DNA of 64,000 bases from Isoetes taiwanensis (Eukaryota; Streptophyta; Lycopodiopsida; Isoetales; Isoetaceae), in NCBI GenBank assembly GCA_021234155.1, contig JAJEKV010000067.1, forward strand, positions 359,920-423,919, read 5' to 3'. Made by a program: the position numbers and the translations under genes. This document shows positions 11,379 through 23,066 of this stretch, piece after piece; within the stretch, counting starts at the first letter, position 1, and every line of letters begins with the position of its first letter. Under the pieces are notes generated by a model. That model had not been told where the DNA came from. It searched no databases and worked only from the letters and a program-made list of their open reading frames with translations.

Positions 11379-13040
11379 CAAGTTCCTTCCGAGGGGCGAA
11401 TTGCAACACATCGTCATTATTAGAGGATCAAACCTCATAACTTGTTAAAAGTGGGTGCTGCGCGCATTGAAGTCTCCAACAAGCATGCCTCTACCCAACT
11501 GCCTATGTTGCTAGATGTCATCATATACATCAATATAAGGTCCAGCCTATCCACATTCGTGTGGATGGTAGGAAGTTGCTCTCGGCATGTGGGAAGCAGC
11601 AGGCCGCCACAAAGATAGGGTTGGCACAAAGAGAAGAACTCGAAAGAAGCATAATGTAGATTTAATGCTTAATCGTTTGCTTAAATGTATGTTCTATAAA
11701 GTAGTCAAACAAAAACATTAACCAAACCATGGATTTATTTATGGACAAAGGCTATTGAGTTGGATTTTAAGCGTTGTCAAGTTTCAACTCCTAGCGGGCA
11801 TTTATTAATGTCCTTGAGGTCATTTAACCATGTTAAGTCCGAAGGTTCTTTTAAGTATTTTGTTTGTAGTTGCAAGGTTTGAGTAATATGTACGCTGAAT
11901 GTTGTGAACGCATCTAAAATTGCTTTCCAAATAGAATGGCATGAACATATCTAAAGTAAGTCTCTGGTTGAAAGCACTTGGGATATCCATGCTATACGGT
12001 TGTCAAAGGAAACCATCCTAAACAACCAATCTTGTAACATTCAAGCTCGCTCTTCCTAGAAATTGCAGCAATTTACATGAACCCACTATTATGATTTAAC
12101 TGTCATGAATCAAACATATAAACGGAATGTGTAGGACTTCAAAAGTGGCCATTCTTTGACCCTCAATAGGGGCATGCAAAAGTTTCATTACTTCCCAAAA
12201 TTGTTGCTAACTGAAGATGGATAATATGAGACTGGGGTTTTGGTTTAAACTTATATGTATGCGTTCATAATCTAGGGCCGCCGATTTACAACCGTGAATT
12301 CAAATTCCTTTTTTTTAATTTATACCGCTTTAATTAACCGCCTCGGCCCGGCCATTTACAAATTTAAATTGTGTTTTTCTTTTTAGTGCAATTTCAAGAT
12401 AACAATTAATTATTAATTTCAAGAAACGATATGTGGCAATCTACTACCACCTAATCGCCACCTACTATCGAGCAGCCCAAGATCAATCGACTATCGAGTT
12501 TAAGAACAATCGACTATCGAGCCAAGATCCGCTTCTACAACGCCTTCAATCCTATTCGATCGAGCCGCTTTCAATCCCATTCGATGTCTCATTTGAACCA
12601 TGGTGAGTGTGATTCCATTCCAAATGCATTCTCTTGTTCTCTATTTTTCGCCCTCTATTTTTCCAATGCATTTCGTTCCTTATCGCTGTCCGGAGAAGAA
12701 TGCTATCTTTTAACAAAGAAACTTGAAGCCGAGTAGGCTTATGTAAAATCAAGATCTGAATCCAAGTTCTATGTGTCATGGTGTTCCTCTTGGAAACAGC
12801 TTTCAGAAGATTTCCATTATAAACCGCAATTATGAAGATGAGGCTCTTCCAAGAAGACATCCCTAAGTGGCGATATGAGTTGGTGAAAGTGTGGCCACAT
12901 TTGTAGCATGGCCAAAAGAACGCCTGAAAAGGTATGTATATTTGGATATTCAAAAAAAATGAATATATCATAACATCTGATGTTGTGAATTTTGAATTCT
13001 TTGATGTTCTTTAGCAGTTATATCAATCCCCATGAAACTA
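11379..13040. other. No recognisable gene
   Basis: Only ORFs without family features. Around 12460-12590 a motif with cgactatcgag and its variants recurs several times over about 120 bp, a weak local repeat. Confidence 0.4.
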
Positions 13041-13259
13041 CACATTAATGAAAATATGTAGTTTCTTGGGGTTGGTCATACCGGACCGAGGGCATCAAAA
13101 GATTCAATGTTTTCGACATTGCATATAAAAAACATAATAAACTAATGACATAAAAGTATAGTGCAAATTGCGCCAGCGCGAAGTTTGTATTCATATTCCA
13201 AAAAGTATATGTACATTTCTTCTTTCTCAAAAATGCGCCAGCGCCAATTCTTTCTATCT

Positions 13260-13686
13260 CTACAATATGTCACATAGGCCCACTTCATAGGCCCAATACC
13301 GCCAAAAGTCCTGAACTCGAACCACTCGATATGAGTGATCCTCATCTTCCCCCCCTAATGTCGAAGTCTCCAAACCGTGAGTGTTGTATCGATCCTTGAT
13401 ACTCCTAATCAAATCCTCGCATTTATTTGTTGGCATGAGCCTTACTAAGAGCATGAGGAGCCACATATGTCCAGAGATGCTAAAGAAGCATTCCCATGGC
13501 CCCCGATACGAATCGCCTAATGGATTCTCCAACTCTCTTTGAATGTTTTGAACAAAGACAATCAAGTAATATCTTGTATGGTGGTCCAAATACTGATGGT
13601 TGTCCGGGAAGTGTATTTGAACTAGAAAGCAGTTGTATTTGAACTAGGAGCAGCCGCTGTATTTGCATAAGGAAAATCCATGGCAC
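13260..13686 (-). CDS. Hypothetical protein fragment
   Basis: Minus-strand ORFs 13589-13260 (109 codons) and 13686-13480 overlap in different frames. The first looks compositionally like real protein (for example SYRGPWECFFSISGHMWLL and a later acidic LGGEDEDHSYRVVR stretch) but I do not recognise a family. It could be an exon of a decayed gene. Motifs with cgccagcgcc recur nearby at 13170, 13236 and 13764. No promoter or neighbour gives a clue to function. Confidence 0.3.
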
Positions 13687-14119
13687 TAGAACAGAGAAAT
13701 TAAGTAATTAGCAAATGATATATTACTCTCCCATAAAACGATTCTGAACATACATAATCCAAAACGCCAGCGCCGCTTTGTTTTGTTTTTTTTCACGATC
13801 TATTTCACACGCTACCGGGCGCGATTTGTATAGAGCCGCATGAAATAGAAAAGCCAAACTAAAACGCGCCGCCGCTCGACGATTAACCTAGTGGAAAATC
13901 GGAACCCAAAATCGCCATTCTAACATATTATTCTAATAGAATGCATAATGTAATGCATAATGCGTAATTCCAAAATATGAAGCCGCTGAATATGAAGGCA
14001 AAGAGAATAGAATAGAATAGAATGAAGGCAGATAGAGCAAGATATATAATAATAATACTTTGTTTAGTTCATTATTTAGTTCATTGTTTTAGTTCATTAT
14101 TTTAGAAAAGATAGAGAAA

Positions 14120-14290
14120 GAGCTAGTGAAATAGAATAAGAGCGTATACAAAGAAAATCATATAAGCAAGATCATAGAGCGATAGATCATAGAGCAAGAT
14201 CATATAGGCAAGATCATAGAGGAAGATCATAGAGCAAGATCATATAAACAATAGAACATGTTTATAAGCAATAGATCTGTTTATGAAGGT
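14120..14290. repeat. Minisatellite-like aagatcatagagc repeats
   Basis: Variants of aagatcatagagc and aagatcatataggc repeat in tandem with units of about 13-20 bp. The flanking 13980-14060 also has short agaatagaat repeats. Confidence 0.75.
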
Positions 14291-14599
14291 GCTAGGGCAA
14301 ACTTTAGGACCGATGCATGTAAAAGTCTAAGACGTGTAGCACTCCCCTTGATTAACCCCGAAGCTCATATAACGTGATAACCAATGACAAAAGCAGATAG
14401 AACGTAACTTTCAAATACTAGAATAAAAACAAGAATAAGATAATGTGACTTTAAGTAAAGAACATGAAATACTAACCTCTCAATACGTGACTTTAATATA
14501 GAAGCCAGAAGAAGTCGAGAAACCTTTTCACCGAAAAGCTTTGTAGAAACCTTTGAGTAAAAAAAACCAAAAAGCGTAAGATTGTAGAAGCCGAAAACC

Positions 14600-14870
14600 A
14601 CAGAGAAAAAACGTAAGGTTGTAGAAGCCTAAAAGCCACCGAAAAAGCAGAAGGTTGTTGAAGCCACATAGAGCCTAAAACTCAAAAAGCCGGGTTTAAA
14701 GCTAAAAAAATTATTTAACAAATGCTTTAGCCTAAAAGCCGGTCGAAAAGCCGAAAAGCCGTAGTTTAAATGCTTTAGCCGAAAAGCCGGGTTTTAAAAT
14801 GCTTTAGCCGAAAAGCCGAGAAGCCGAGAAGCCGAGAAGCCGAGATTGTTGAAAATTAACGTGATGGTTT
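14600..14870. repeat. Degenerate gccgaaaagccg repeat tract
   Basis: Units like gccgaaaagccg and gaagccga repeat throughout the tract, with poly-A interruptions. It is low complexity and not coding. Confidence 0.75.
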
Positions 14871-15039
14871 AACGATGATTGCCGTGAAGCCGGAAGCGCA
14901 CACCGGTTCACACCGAGATTGTAGATCTAAAAGCACCAATAAATCGCACTGCCAGCTCAAAGAGAGACGTAAAATTGAAAGGAGTGTAAACCGAAAGTAA
15001 TAACTACTTTAAAAAATTGCATCACGCCATAATAACCGC

Positions 15040-15365
15040 AAAAAATTTATTACAAGGGGCTAAGGTTATAAGTTATAAGAAATTTTTAAGTTTAAAGGTT
15101 ATAAGTTTTAAGTTTTAGAAATTTAAAGGTTATATTTATTTAAGGTTAGAAGTTTTAACCTTAGAACTTCTAACCTTAAAAGTTGTAAACTTACTTCTTC
15201 TAACCTTAACTTTTAACCTATAATAACCTACCCAAAAACTTCTAACCTATAATAACCTATAATTAACTTCTAACCTAAAATTGCTAACCTATAATACCCT
15301 CAAAAGTTTTTTTCTAAGGTGACAACATTTAAGGTTATTATAGGTTAATATATTATAGGTTAACT
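15040..15365. repeat. AT-rich repeats of taacctataa type, partly inverted
   Basis: The first half has aaggttataag/aaggttagaag units and the second half the reverse complement (cttctaacctta, taacctataataacc), so the tract can fold back on itself around 15140-15180. It precedes the decayed transposase gene and could be a subterminal region of that element, but I could not define transposon ends. Confidence 0.6.
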
Positions 15366-15377
15366 CATGCTAGGGAG

Positions 15378-18286
15378 ATGTTATTTGGATATGCTAACTT
15401 ACTATATGTTTTTATGCATTTTAGGTCAATGGCATGCAAAATGCTAAATCCCCCAAGGCCCCCAATGATGCTGATCAAGGCAAGGAAAAATCCCCAAGTA
15501 ATGAAGATGACAAACATGATGACAAAGGAAAGGAAAAGACCAAATGAAAAGGATGATGCCAAAGGAAAGGAAATTGTACTTTATACTCTGGGTCGCATTG
15601 GAAAAACAAAAGGTCAAGATCCCCGCATGCATGCAACAGAGAGGCAAAGAGGAGAAGGGATTATTGTTCTAGCAGATCCTATCAATGCAAATTGAATGAT
15701 GAAAGATTAGGGAGGACAAGGTTAGGTGTGGCAATCTCAAAATTATATGACAATTGGAAGGAAAAGGGTTCGTGCAAAAACAAGAATGCCTTGCTTGTGT
15801 GAAGCAACTAGAGATTCCAACTATTGTTGCATGGCCTAGGGATAGTATTCAACCGGAGGGGAACTACACGCTTCCTATAGATGTAGAACCATTGTCAATA
15901 ATGTTCACACAAAGATATAGCAAGAGACCACTTCCAACTTTCAAACATTATCCCACCAAAAGATGTAAGTCGATTATGATTGTTCTCCCAAGCCCCGATG
16001 CAAAAGTTAGAGGAAGTGAATGTTGTTGGGCCTCCTGTGATAGAATGTTCACAATAGAGGAGATGGTGGTAGCAAGAGCTACATATCAGGAACATAAGTG
16101 TGATAGCAGGAGGAATTTCATGTACACCATATTTGGCTATGCAATCTCGTGATGAAAGATCAAAGAAGAAAAGATTCCCATTGAATGGAAAGTGGATATG
16201 TTCAAAAGCATGGATGGCTATACATGGAATTCCAACCCTTCTTGGCACAACCGGCAAAAAGAGACATGAAAATGGTAGTAAAATTGCATTGCATGGGAAC
16301 ACCGGCCTGGTAAGGCCTACCCAAGAACTATAGCTGCAAAGGAAATATTTGAAAGATATGTGGATTTCAATGCGAAAAACATGCCACATAAGAGTAAGAA
16401 GGATGAACGTGATAGAGTTATTGTTGAAAAGAGATTGCCATCCCATTGTACCCGTAAGAGCATATTAGAGGAAATAAATGCATTGCTTTTGGGAACTTGG
16501 AGTGGCCTCTATATCCGGCCAGGTTTTAGTAGGCTATGGAATAAGCATTTCAAGCATGTGACCATAGCAACTTCAAAAAACAACTTTGCCAAGTGCAATT
16601 TATGTGCTGTGAAGGAGACACTAGATAAGACTGCGGCAACCAAGTCTAAGGGCAAAGATAAGGGAACATATGAATGACCATATGACGATCAACTATCATG
16701 TAGATAAACTTATTGGATGTGGAGGACCTTTATCTGCAATGGAACCTAATAACTATCTATGTATTATACATGATAAAATGGACCAACAGAAGACTTGTCT
16801 TCCACAATTCAAGTACATTCCTAAGTCATGTGGAAGATCATACCCTTTGCAGATTTCAATGATCGGGGCAATATTGCATGGGCAGGTCCTGCACCTATTA
16901 TGGCCATTTCAGTTTAGAGTTGTGGAGTGATGGTCCAGATTTTCACATTGGGAGTATCATGAGGTGTTTAAGAAACTATGAGAAGGGTTACAATGGTCAC
17001 CTATGTGATCCTACAGCCTAGCCGTGCACTACATAATGCATTGTTGGATGGAACCTCTAATAGTATTGAAAAGTTTAGCAAGGCAAGGTTTAGGAGGAAT
17101 GGACCTAATGAACATATTGAGCTTCAACATCTCGTGCTAAACCTCGAGATGCCCGTAAAAGCTCCTCTTGCAACTAGATAATTGTGCTGGTCAAAATAAG
17201 AACAGTGGATGTTTTCTTTCCTATCCTACTTAAACCGTGGGGTTTTTGAAAGAGTCAATTTGGGGTTCCTAATGCCCGACATACTCATGAGGATGTGGAT
17301 GCATTGTTTGGAAAATATAGTCATGTATTGAGACAATGACAGCTACCAACTTTCCTGTGCTATTGGAAATATTTCATGGATGTACAAACCATCTCCTATA
17401 GGATATATCATAGAAGAAGTGACTGATTGGAAGAGTTTTGTGGATGGTTATGTTTCTCGACATGGAAGGTCATTATAGACTCTTCAATTCACTTTTTGGG
17501 TGAGAGAAGGATTCCAATCATGCAATGGAAAATGAGACCTTCAGAGGAGAAGTGGAGAGGTGGGGGCGAAATTTGGCAATGTGGATGCAAATGGCAAGCC
17601 TATGATACTCCTGGTCAACCAAAAGCTCTAAAACCAATCAAGAAGTCAAGCAATTGGGATTGACTAAGGATGGCATCGTACTACATCAAGCATTGGCAAA
17701 CTAATTCAGATGAGACTAATCGCATTGATAGATTATTGGAAGAAGGTGATCAACTTGTTGGATGAGGCAGACACATCCTCTAAGAGCTGAAAGAAGGGTG
17801 GTTCCCTAAAAGTAAGTGGAAAACATTAGTCGGTGCTTGACGAAGATGATGGTACCATTAGTAGCATTGTGAAGGCATATGCTCCTCCTCAATCCGATAA
17901 ACACTATGTTGGTCCTAAGAAGGATAGGCCAAAATATCTAGGCATGGATTGTTATGAACCTTTCTACCGACGTGGAGTGCCACCAATTTGTAGTAGTAAA
18001 ACCAGCAGATCTAGAGACCTATCCGTGTGGCCGGGATGGACTATCTTGGATATTTGCAAAGAAGAAGGTGATGTTAACTTCAATAAGGTGGAATGGAATG
18101 GTGGTGTCCAAGTACATCAGTTTGAGTAATGTCACCGATAAAGAAAGATATTCCGATTGTTGGACAAAGAGGTGGAGGAGAAATCTTAGTGATCCCGATC
18201 TTTGGCTAGACATTGAAACCGTATTGTACTCGTGGACTCCAAAACTATTCCTAGTAAAAAACAGAGTTACAATACCGGGGATGTAA
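15378..18286 (+). pseudogene. Decayed DDE-like transposase gene ('HTHEDVD' family)
   Basis: Fragments in all three plus frames join into one transposase-like protein. In order: a basic Lys-rich N-terminus (15460-15690); a Cys-containing block (15754-16152); a GKWICSKAWMAIHGIP segment (~16189-16236), as seen upstream of the catalytic part in relatives; a block 16360-16677 with YIRPGFSRLWNKHFK; then LDNCAGQNKNSG (17174 on) and HTHEDVDALFGKYSHVL (17280 on). The last two pairs resemble the LDNCAGQNKN...VGHTHEDID signature that I associate with Pfam DUF7869-type transposases; that link is from memory. The tail (17400-18286) contains EEVTDWKSFVDGY and QFTFWVREGF. Many frameshifts and stops make it non-functional. 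A second fragment of the same family lies at 46560-46850. Terminal repeats were not found. Confidence 0.65.
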
Positions 18287-18627
18287 GGAATAAGGTTCTC
18301 ATATCCTTGGGGATGTTGGTGGAAAAATGATAAACAAGCATTTGTATCAATCACTTTTAATAAAAGTTGTGTACTACTTGAGTTTCATTATATATGATTT
18401 TGTAATTTGAAGTTAAGGTGTGAATTTTTATTCCCGTGTGTGATTATATGTTAACGTCTATTCTAGTCTAAGGGCAACAAAGTTACTAAAAAAGTGAATT
18501 TAACAAAGTTACTAAAAAAGTGCAATATAAAATTTATCCCAAAATTAAGACATAATCCCAATTGGTTAATGCCACCGTGGTCCTGAGCAATCCCATGCAG
18601 ATTAATAATTTTGCTCTAAATAGCTGA

Positions 18628-19260
18628 TTACAACTCATCCTAAAAAGAAAATCCAAACTTAGAGCTAGCACTATTTTTAACTAAATTGATTTTTAACTAA
18701 ATTGAATGGAGAAAAAATAATTAAGAATATACTAACTTAACATAATCATCATTCCCAGCTGGATGTGATTCTGTTTCATCATCTTCGGCATCATCTTCCT
18801 GCTCTTCAACTGCATGATTAAAAGTCGTAAAACAAAAAGTACCGCGGAGAATGCATTTAGTCATGACTTAAAAGTTATTTAGTTCCAAAGCTTACCTTTT
18901 CTTTCGTTGTCTTTTGGATTCTTCAAAGGGCGCTTTCACCTGCCATGCAAGACTAACCATTACACCAAATTCACTTCAAAGTCGTGGAACGGCTTCCAAC
19001 ACATTACCTCTTTGCTTTTGCTTCATGTTTCAGCAAAACTCTTTGCATACTCGGGGTCATCACTGACAAGGAAGTTATCAAAAATGGAACCAGATTTCAC
19101 CTATTCATAAATATTTAACAAGCATGTCAGAAATGTCACTAATGTACATCAACATAGCTTTTTTATGAAACGACCACAAATCCAGCACATACCTGCCAAA
19201 GTTCAAGCCCAATGTACTTGAGGCTCGGAACGACATAAAGCTCAGGATCATCTTTAAAGT
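18628..19260 (-). pseudogene. Calreticulin gene, 3' half, copy 2 (decayed)
   Basis: Minus-strand exon blocks: 19260-19193, 19100-19008, 18939-18896, 18809-18742 and 18639-18628. The first two match copy 1 closely in length (68 and 93 nt). The last is tiny: after a TTTTTAG acceptor it encodes Asp-Glu-Leu-stop, so the spliced tail would end in YDEL, an ER-retrieval-like signal (plant calreticulins usually end HDEL). Lesions: TGG to TGA in the ETW motif of exon 19100-19008, a 4-nt shorter exon 18939-18896, and a 1-nt loss at the start of exon 18809-18742. The acidic stretch EDDAEDDETESHPAG is plain in the shifted frame. The 5' half is absent; the sequence breaks at 19327 where an LTR-bordered insert begins. 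Confidence 0.85.
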
Positions 19261-19902
19261 CTGATGAACAGCGTACTGAAAAGTTGAGTAAAAATGTGAC
19301 AAGGAACATAAAAACAACAGGGAAGTTCCTGTTAGAATATGAGATCATTGCATAAGTAATGTAGGGATGCCAGGCAGGTAGAAGTTAAAGATCATCTCTT
19401 ATGTGAAGACAATGTTGCAAATGCAAAGATTAAGTTGTGATCTTCTTTAGGGTTGTTAGAAATTAAATTAAACTTGAACCATTGGAAATAATGGTCAAAG
19501 GTCAATAGACTCATCTCTGAAGATATGCATGTGGGATAATTCGTGAGACGATTTTTCTGGACAGGAAAGTTTATCTGACGCGGATCTTCAGGCTTGTCGG
19601 TCGATTCTCCACCATATAATAATGAGCAATAGGTAGCAGGGTATGCGGGCTTGCAGACGGATCTATTCACCAGTAGTTTGGGCCGGAATAGCTCGAGATA
19701 GCTCGAGATCTGGTTAGTTGAAGTCGTCTCGATATTTACTGCAGTATTTTCTTGTTATTGTCACCATAGACTTTCTTATAAGTTCAAATATTTAACTCTC
19801 TTATTGAATATTCGAATAAGAACTTCAATGGTTCTAGAAGCAAGTTAAATTATTTTGTGTGACAATATCTTTAAGATAGGATCTTCAACAGCCCTGCTCC
19901 AT

Positions 19903-21134
19903 TCAATTTGACATCCTGCCAATTTCATCGACGGCATCCTTCTGCTGGTCATCTACAGGGGTAATTTCTCCATGCCTGGCTTTGAGAATTTGCATCCCTG
20001 TGGCAGTCTTCATCTGCACTGGATTTTCTGCACCGGGTCTCAGTGCGTATTTTGCTGCTTCCCCACTCTTCCTTGTGCCTATAGCCACATTAGATGCCGC
20101 AGTGCCAGAACTGGCCCATGCTTCTGCGGCTACAATTTGTGCAGATGTCCATAGATTAGCCCCTTCCTCGTGGGCTTCATCACCAGCATCTGGAGGGTTT
20201 TTAACGAGACCTGGAGGATCTATAACGAGATCCAAATCAACTGCAAAACTCCAACCGGTGGTGGGCAGTAGCATCTCTTCAGCAGCATCTGAGGCATTTC
20301 CAACAGGATCTTCAACCTCCTCTGCAGTCTTCTTGGGGTCTTCAATTTCGACCCCATGAAAGCCGTATTGGGCTTATGTCGCCTTTTCAAGGGCTTGAAT
20401 TTCTGTGGGTTCTCCAGAGGCCCCAAATTTCTTCTGGTCTTGGCCAATGGCATCTTCAACGACCTCACCAAAATATCTGGCATTCTCATGCTTCTTTGCC
20501 CTGTGGGTTTCTGTCTTGTCTTCTGAGACAATTTCAATGGCCGCACCAACGGCCACCATTTGGGTGGTTTCCCCTTCTGCTTTAATAGCATCCATGATAT
20601 ACTGTCGTCCTGGTTTCCTCTCAATATAATGCGACACCCAAATGGTGGCCGCACCAACGGCCACCATTTGGGTGGTTTCCCCTTCTGCTTTAATAGCATC
20701 CATGATTTTAATAGCATCCATGATATACTGCCGTCCTGGTTTCCTCTCAATATAATGCGACACCCAAGACTCCGGCTTGTCAGATTTCGGACCACCATAG
20801 CCATTGTGTCCCCTTTTAAGCGCATGCTGGGCCTCCATCTTACTTTTGCTTTGAAAATCTACAACAGAAAATTTAGGCAGCACCAAATTTCCGGCAACAG
20901 AATCTCGTGGGTCTTCAATCAGGGCCCTTTCTTTGGCATAACCGCTCTTGGCATCATCCCTCCCTCTTCAGGAATATAGGAGGAAATAGAAAAACATGGA
21001 GTTATGCAAGATTTAAATACCTTCACTCTCTTCTTCGACACAGTATTCACTTTCTTCAAGGCATACTTCAGCGAATTCTTCTTCCTAGATTTCTTCAATT
21101 TCGATGGAGGTGGCTCTCCTACTTCCTCCTTCAT
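19903..21134 (-). pseudogene. Unknown ORF carried by the LTR-bordered insert
   Basis: ATG at 21134 opens 38 codons rich in Lys (MKEEVGEPPPSKLKKSRKKN). A likely 74-nt intron (GTATTT...CCAAG, 21020-20947) joins in phase to 20946-19903, one open frame of 347 codons broken only by a TAA at 20374-20376. The long exon contains an in-frame 108-bp (36-codon) tandem duplication around 20539-20754 and an 18-bp duplication of IMDAIK. The product is hydrophilic and Ala/Glu/Lys-rich, with no family that I recognise and no gag, protease or RT signature. The alternative to an intron is a frameshift near 20970. Position inside LTR-like ends suggests a captured or gag-replacing gene. Confidence 0.5.
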
Positions 21135-21164
21135 AGCTGCGTCCCAGGATCTAAGAGCACGCAG

Positions 21165-21176
21165 GCTCTGATACCA
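21165..21176 (-). other. Primer binding site, tRNA-iMet
   Basis: The minus strand reads TGGTATCAGAGC, a perfect complement to the 3' end of plant initiator tRNA-Met, directly inside the LTR end. Confidence 0.7.
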
Positions 21177-21362
21177 TGATAAATTTAGGAAACAGAGATA
21201 ACTACAATGCACAATATATTGAATAGAACAGAAAACTTGGGTGGGACAAGCTCCACACCTATGCGACTCTACATATGAATGGATACGACTCTTCATGTAG
21301 ATTGCCATGTCATGTGATGACGTGGCCTATATGATGAGGTGGAGGATTGATATATTCCAACA
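21177..21362 (-). repeat. Putative 5' LTR of the insert
   Basis: On the minus strand it starts TGTTGGAATATATC and ends AATTTATCA, 186 bp, with TG...CA borders and a primer site abutting the inner end. Short LTRs of this kind occur in TRIM-like and Copia elements. Confidence 0.55.
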
Positions 21363-21624
21363 TTCCTCAAGTCCGCCATGAACCTAGCATTTTCCATGTG
21401 TCAGGGTACTGTCATAATTCATAGCATGCCAATAATCTAAATGGTGCAAGCTACTATCAGTTCACCATTAATCACCATTTGAATGAATGTTCTCTGGCAG
21501 CTGCCATAATTCATAGCATGCCAATAATCCGCAAGCTGCTATCAGTTCATCTTTAATCACCATTTCAATGAATATCTTCTGGCAGTAATCCTGTCCTTTT
21601 GATCTGTTGAAGCTAAGCCAAACT

Positions 21625-22045
21625 CTAAGCCAGAACAGTTGCATATTCTTGACTGCAATCTTCCACACGTTGAGCTAGCTGGTCTGCTAGGATACTTGAG
21701 GAACTATATTGAATTGCAGATAATAGTGTGTGAGCACCTGACTTTTTGCCTATATGGGCACATTCTGCTCTGCAAAGTGCCATGCTTGTGCCACTGAGCC
21801 CAGTGCATGTATTTTCAGCCTCTAAAGTCATTGCAAAGTACCAAGTAAATTGTGCATAAAAATGCCAGAAGCCCCAACATGAACAGAAGAAACTGATGAC
21901 GCTGAATTAATGCTTGCCATCCAAGATCTACTTCATCACGAAACTGGGAGGCTGACTTACAAAATCCTGATGGTGGAGAAGAAGGATTTTGAAGTCTTCT
22001 ATGAGCTGGTGATGATGTTGGCGAACTTTCAAGACGTTGAACAAC
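21625..22045 (-). pseudogene. C-terminal exon of an unidentified single-pass membrane protein
   Basis: On the minus strand a good 3' splice site (tttgcaaatcttacag) opens an exon at 22045: VVQRLESSPTSSPAHRRL, then FRDEVDLGWQALIQRHQ, then a hydrophobic helix (FLLFMLGLLAFLCTIYLVL). The frame stops soon after the helix, but the next frame continues as ENTCTGLSGTSMALCRAEC, so a 1-nt shift near 21838 probably broke one protein. The layout is a Ser/Pro-rich linker, one membrane span and a short Cys-containing tail. I do not recognise the family. This 861-bp stretch is missing from block A. Confidence 0.5.
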
Positions 22046-22435
22046 CTGTAAGATTTGCAAACAATAAGATAAATCTATTTTTAAGCAAGATAAAAGAGAC
22101 TTATGCATATATTTCCTGTTTTTTTTTTTAGTCTATATTTGACATATATAACTGATCTCCTCTTTTGGACAGAAGTAAAATACACTTAATCTTCTGCCCA
22201 GAGAAGGACAAATCATGTTTATCCATCCCCCCAAGCTTTGGATCAATCTTGTAAATCAACATAAATCTTCATATACATTTTGTTATCATAAATTTGCGCT
22301 CTGCAACTAGATGCATGTTTGAAATTGCTACTCTCTATCTTCAAAGGCATCACACAAAACTAACCTAAAGGCAATTGCAACCATGGAGTTTGTGCAATAT
22401 GGCGATAGCTTGGAAGCATCAAATATGGAGATCAA

Positions 22436-22858
22436 TAATATTAGCTTCATCAAAATCAAAAGGTTCAGAGCAAACAGAATAGATTCTAAGCCAGAACAGG
22501 GGATGTAATGTATGTTCACCATATCATCAGATTTCATATGCAATTGTAAAGGCCATAACTAAAGTTTTTTCCCTACCTACCACAGAAGAAAGATCAGCCT
22601 GTAAGGCAGAACAACAAGATCCAACAATTTAAGTTCTTAAGACAACAAAATTAGAGGAAACCGATCTTGCCAATAAAAAATGAAAGCAAGAGCTTACTGT
22701 CCTTGGAGCCCTAGCTCTCCTAATTCAACTTGGCCTAAGTGATCCGTCGTAGTTGAGACTTAAGCCTGCAAGCCTGAAAGTAACCCGCTGTGTGAAGGTA
22801 AAGGGCAGACCCAGAAAGGCCACCATTGTGTAGCGGCATTTGAACGGCAACTAACATT
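22436..22858 (-). pseudogene. Exon remnants of an unidentified gene, copy 2
   Basis: This is the same segment as 1066-1450 and 10649-11068. It has the TTACAG acceptor followed by the ADLSSVVDREKTLV-type exon and the upstream exon-like block. In this copy it lies directly upstream (minus sense) of the membrane-protein exon, so both may belong to one old gene. Confidence 0.4.
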
Positions 22859-23066
22859 TACAATGCAACTGATTGGGATAACTGGTTCGGATAACATGCA
22901 TCCTAATTCTCTGCGTTAGTCAGCTTCAATGCATCTTTTTTTGGCATCATAGATTTTTAGCGAGGGATGTGAAAAATCTAAAAACTAAAAAAGCTCGTTA
23001 AAAAAAGGCAAAGCTATCTTTTTTGGTTACCTAGAAATATATAAGCTTCCCAACGACAAGAACAAC

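Larger units (their letters stand above)
19330..21362 (-). mobile_element. LTR-bordered insert with a non-retroviral ORF
   Basis: Compared with block A, this 2.03-kb segment is inserted into A'. Its outer ends are TGTTAGAATAT (19330) and ATATTCCAACA (21352-21362), imperfect inverted TG...CA termini as in Copia-type LTRs. On the minus strand, 21362-21177 looks like a 186-bp 5' LTR ending ...TTATCA, followed at once by a perfect tRNA-iMet primer site. I found no matching LTR copy at the 19330 end and no gag or pol, so the element is either non-autonomous with a diverged or lost 3' LTR, or a composite. Flanking 5-mers (gttcc / ttcct) do not give an exact target duplication. Confidence 0.55.

Noticed and set aside
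12552-12971. 139-codon minus ORF
   Set aside because: No recognisable family, odd composition and no signals. Likely chance in AT-rich DNA.
19330-19890. TGTTAG...CTTCAACA stretch as the partner LTR of 21177-21362
   Set aside because: Apart from the first and last bases it does not resemble the 186-bp LTR, so I do not call it a matching LTR.
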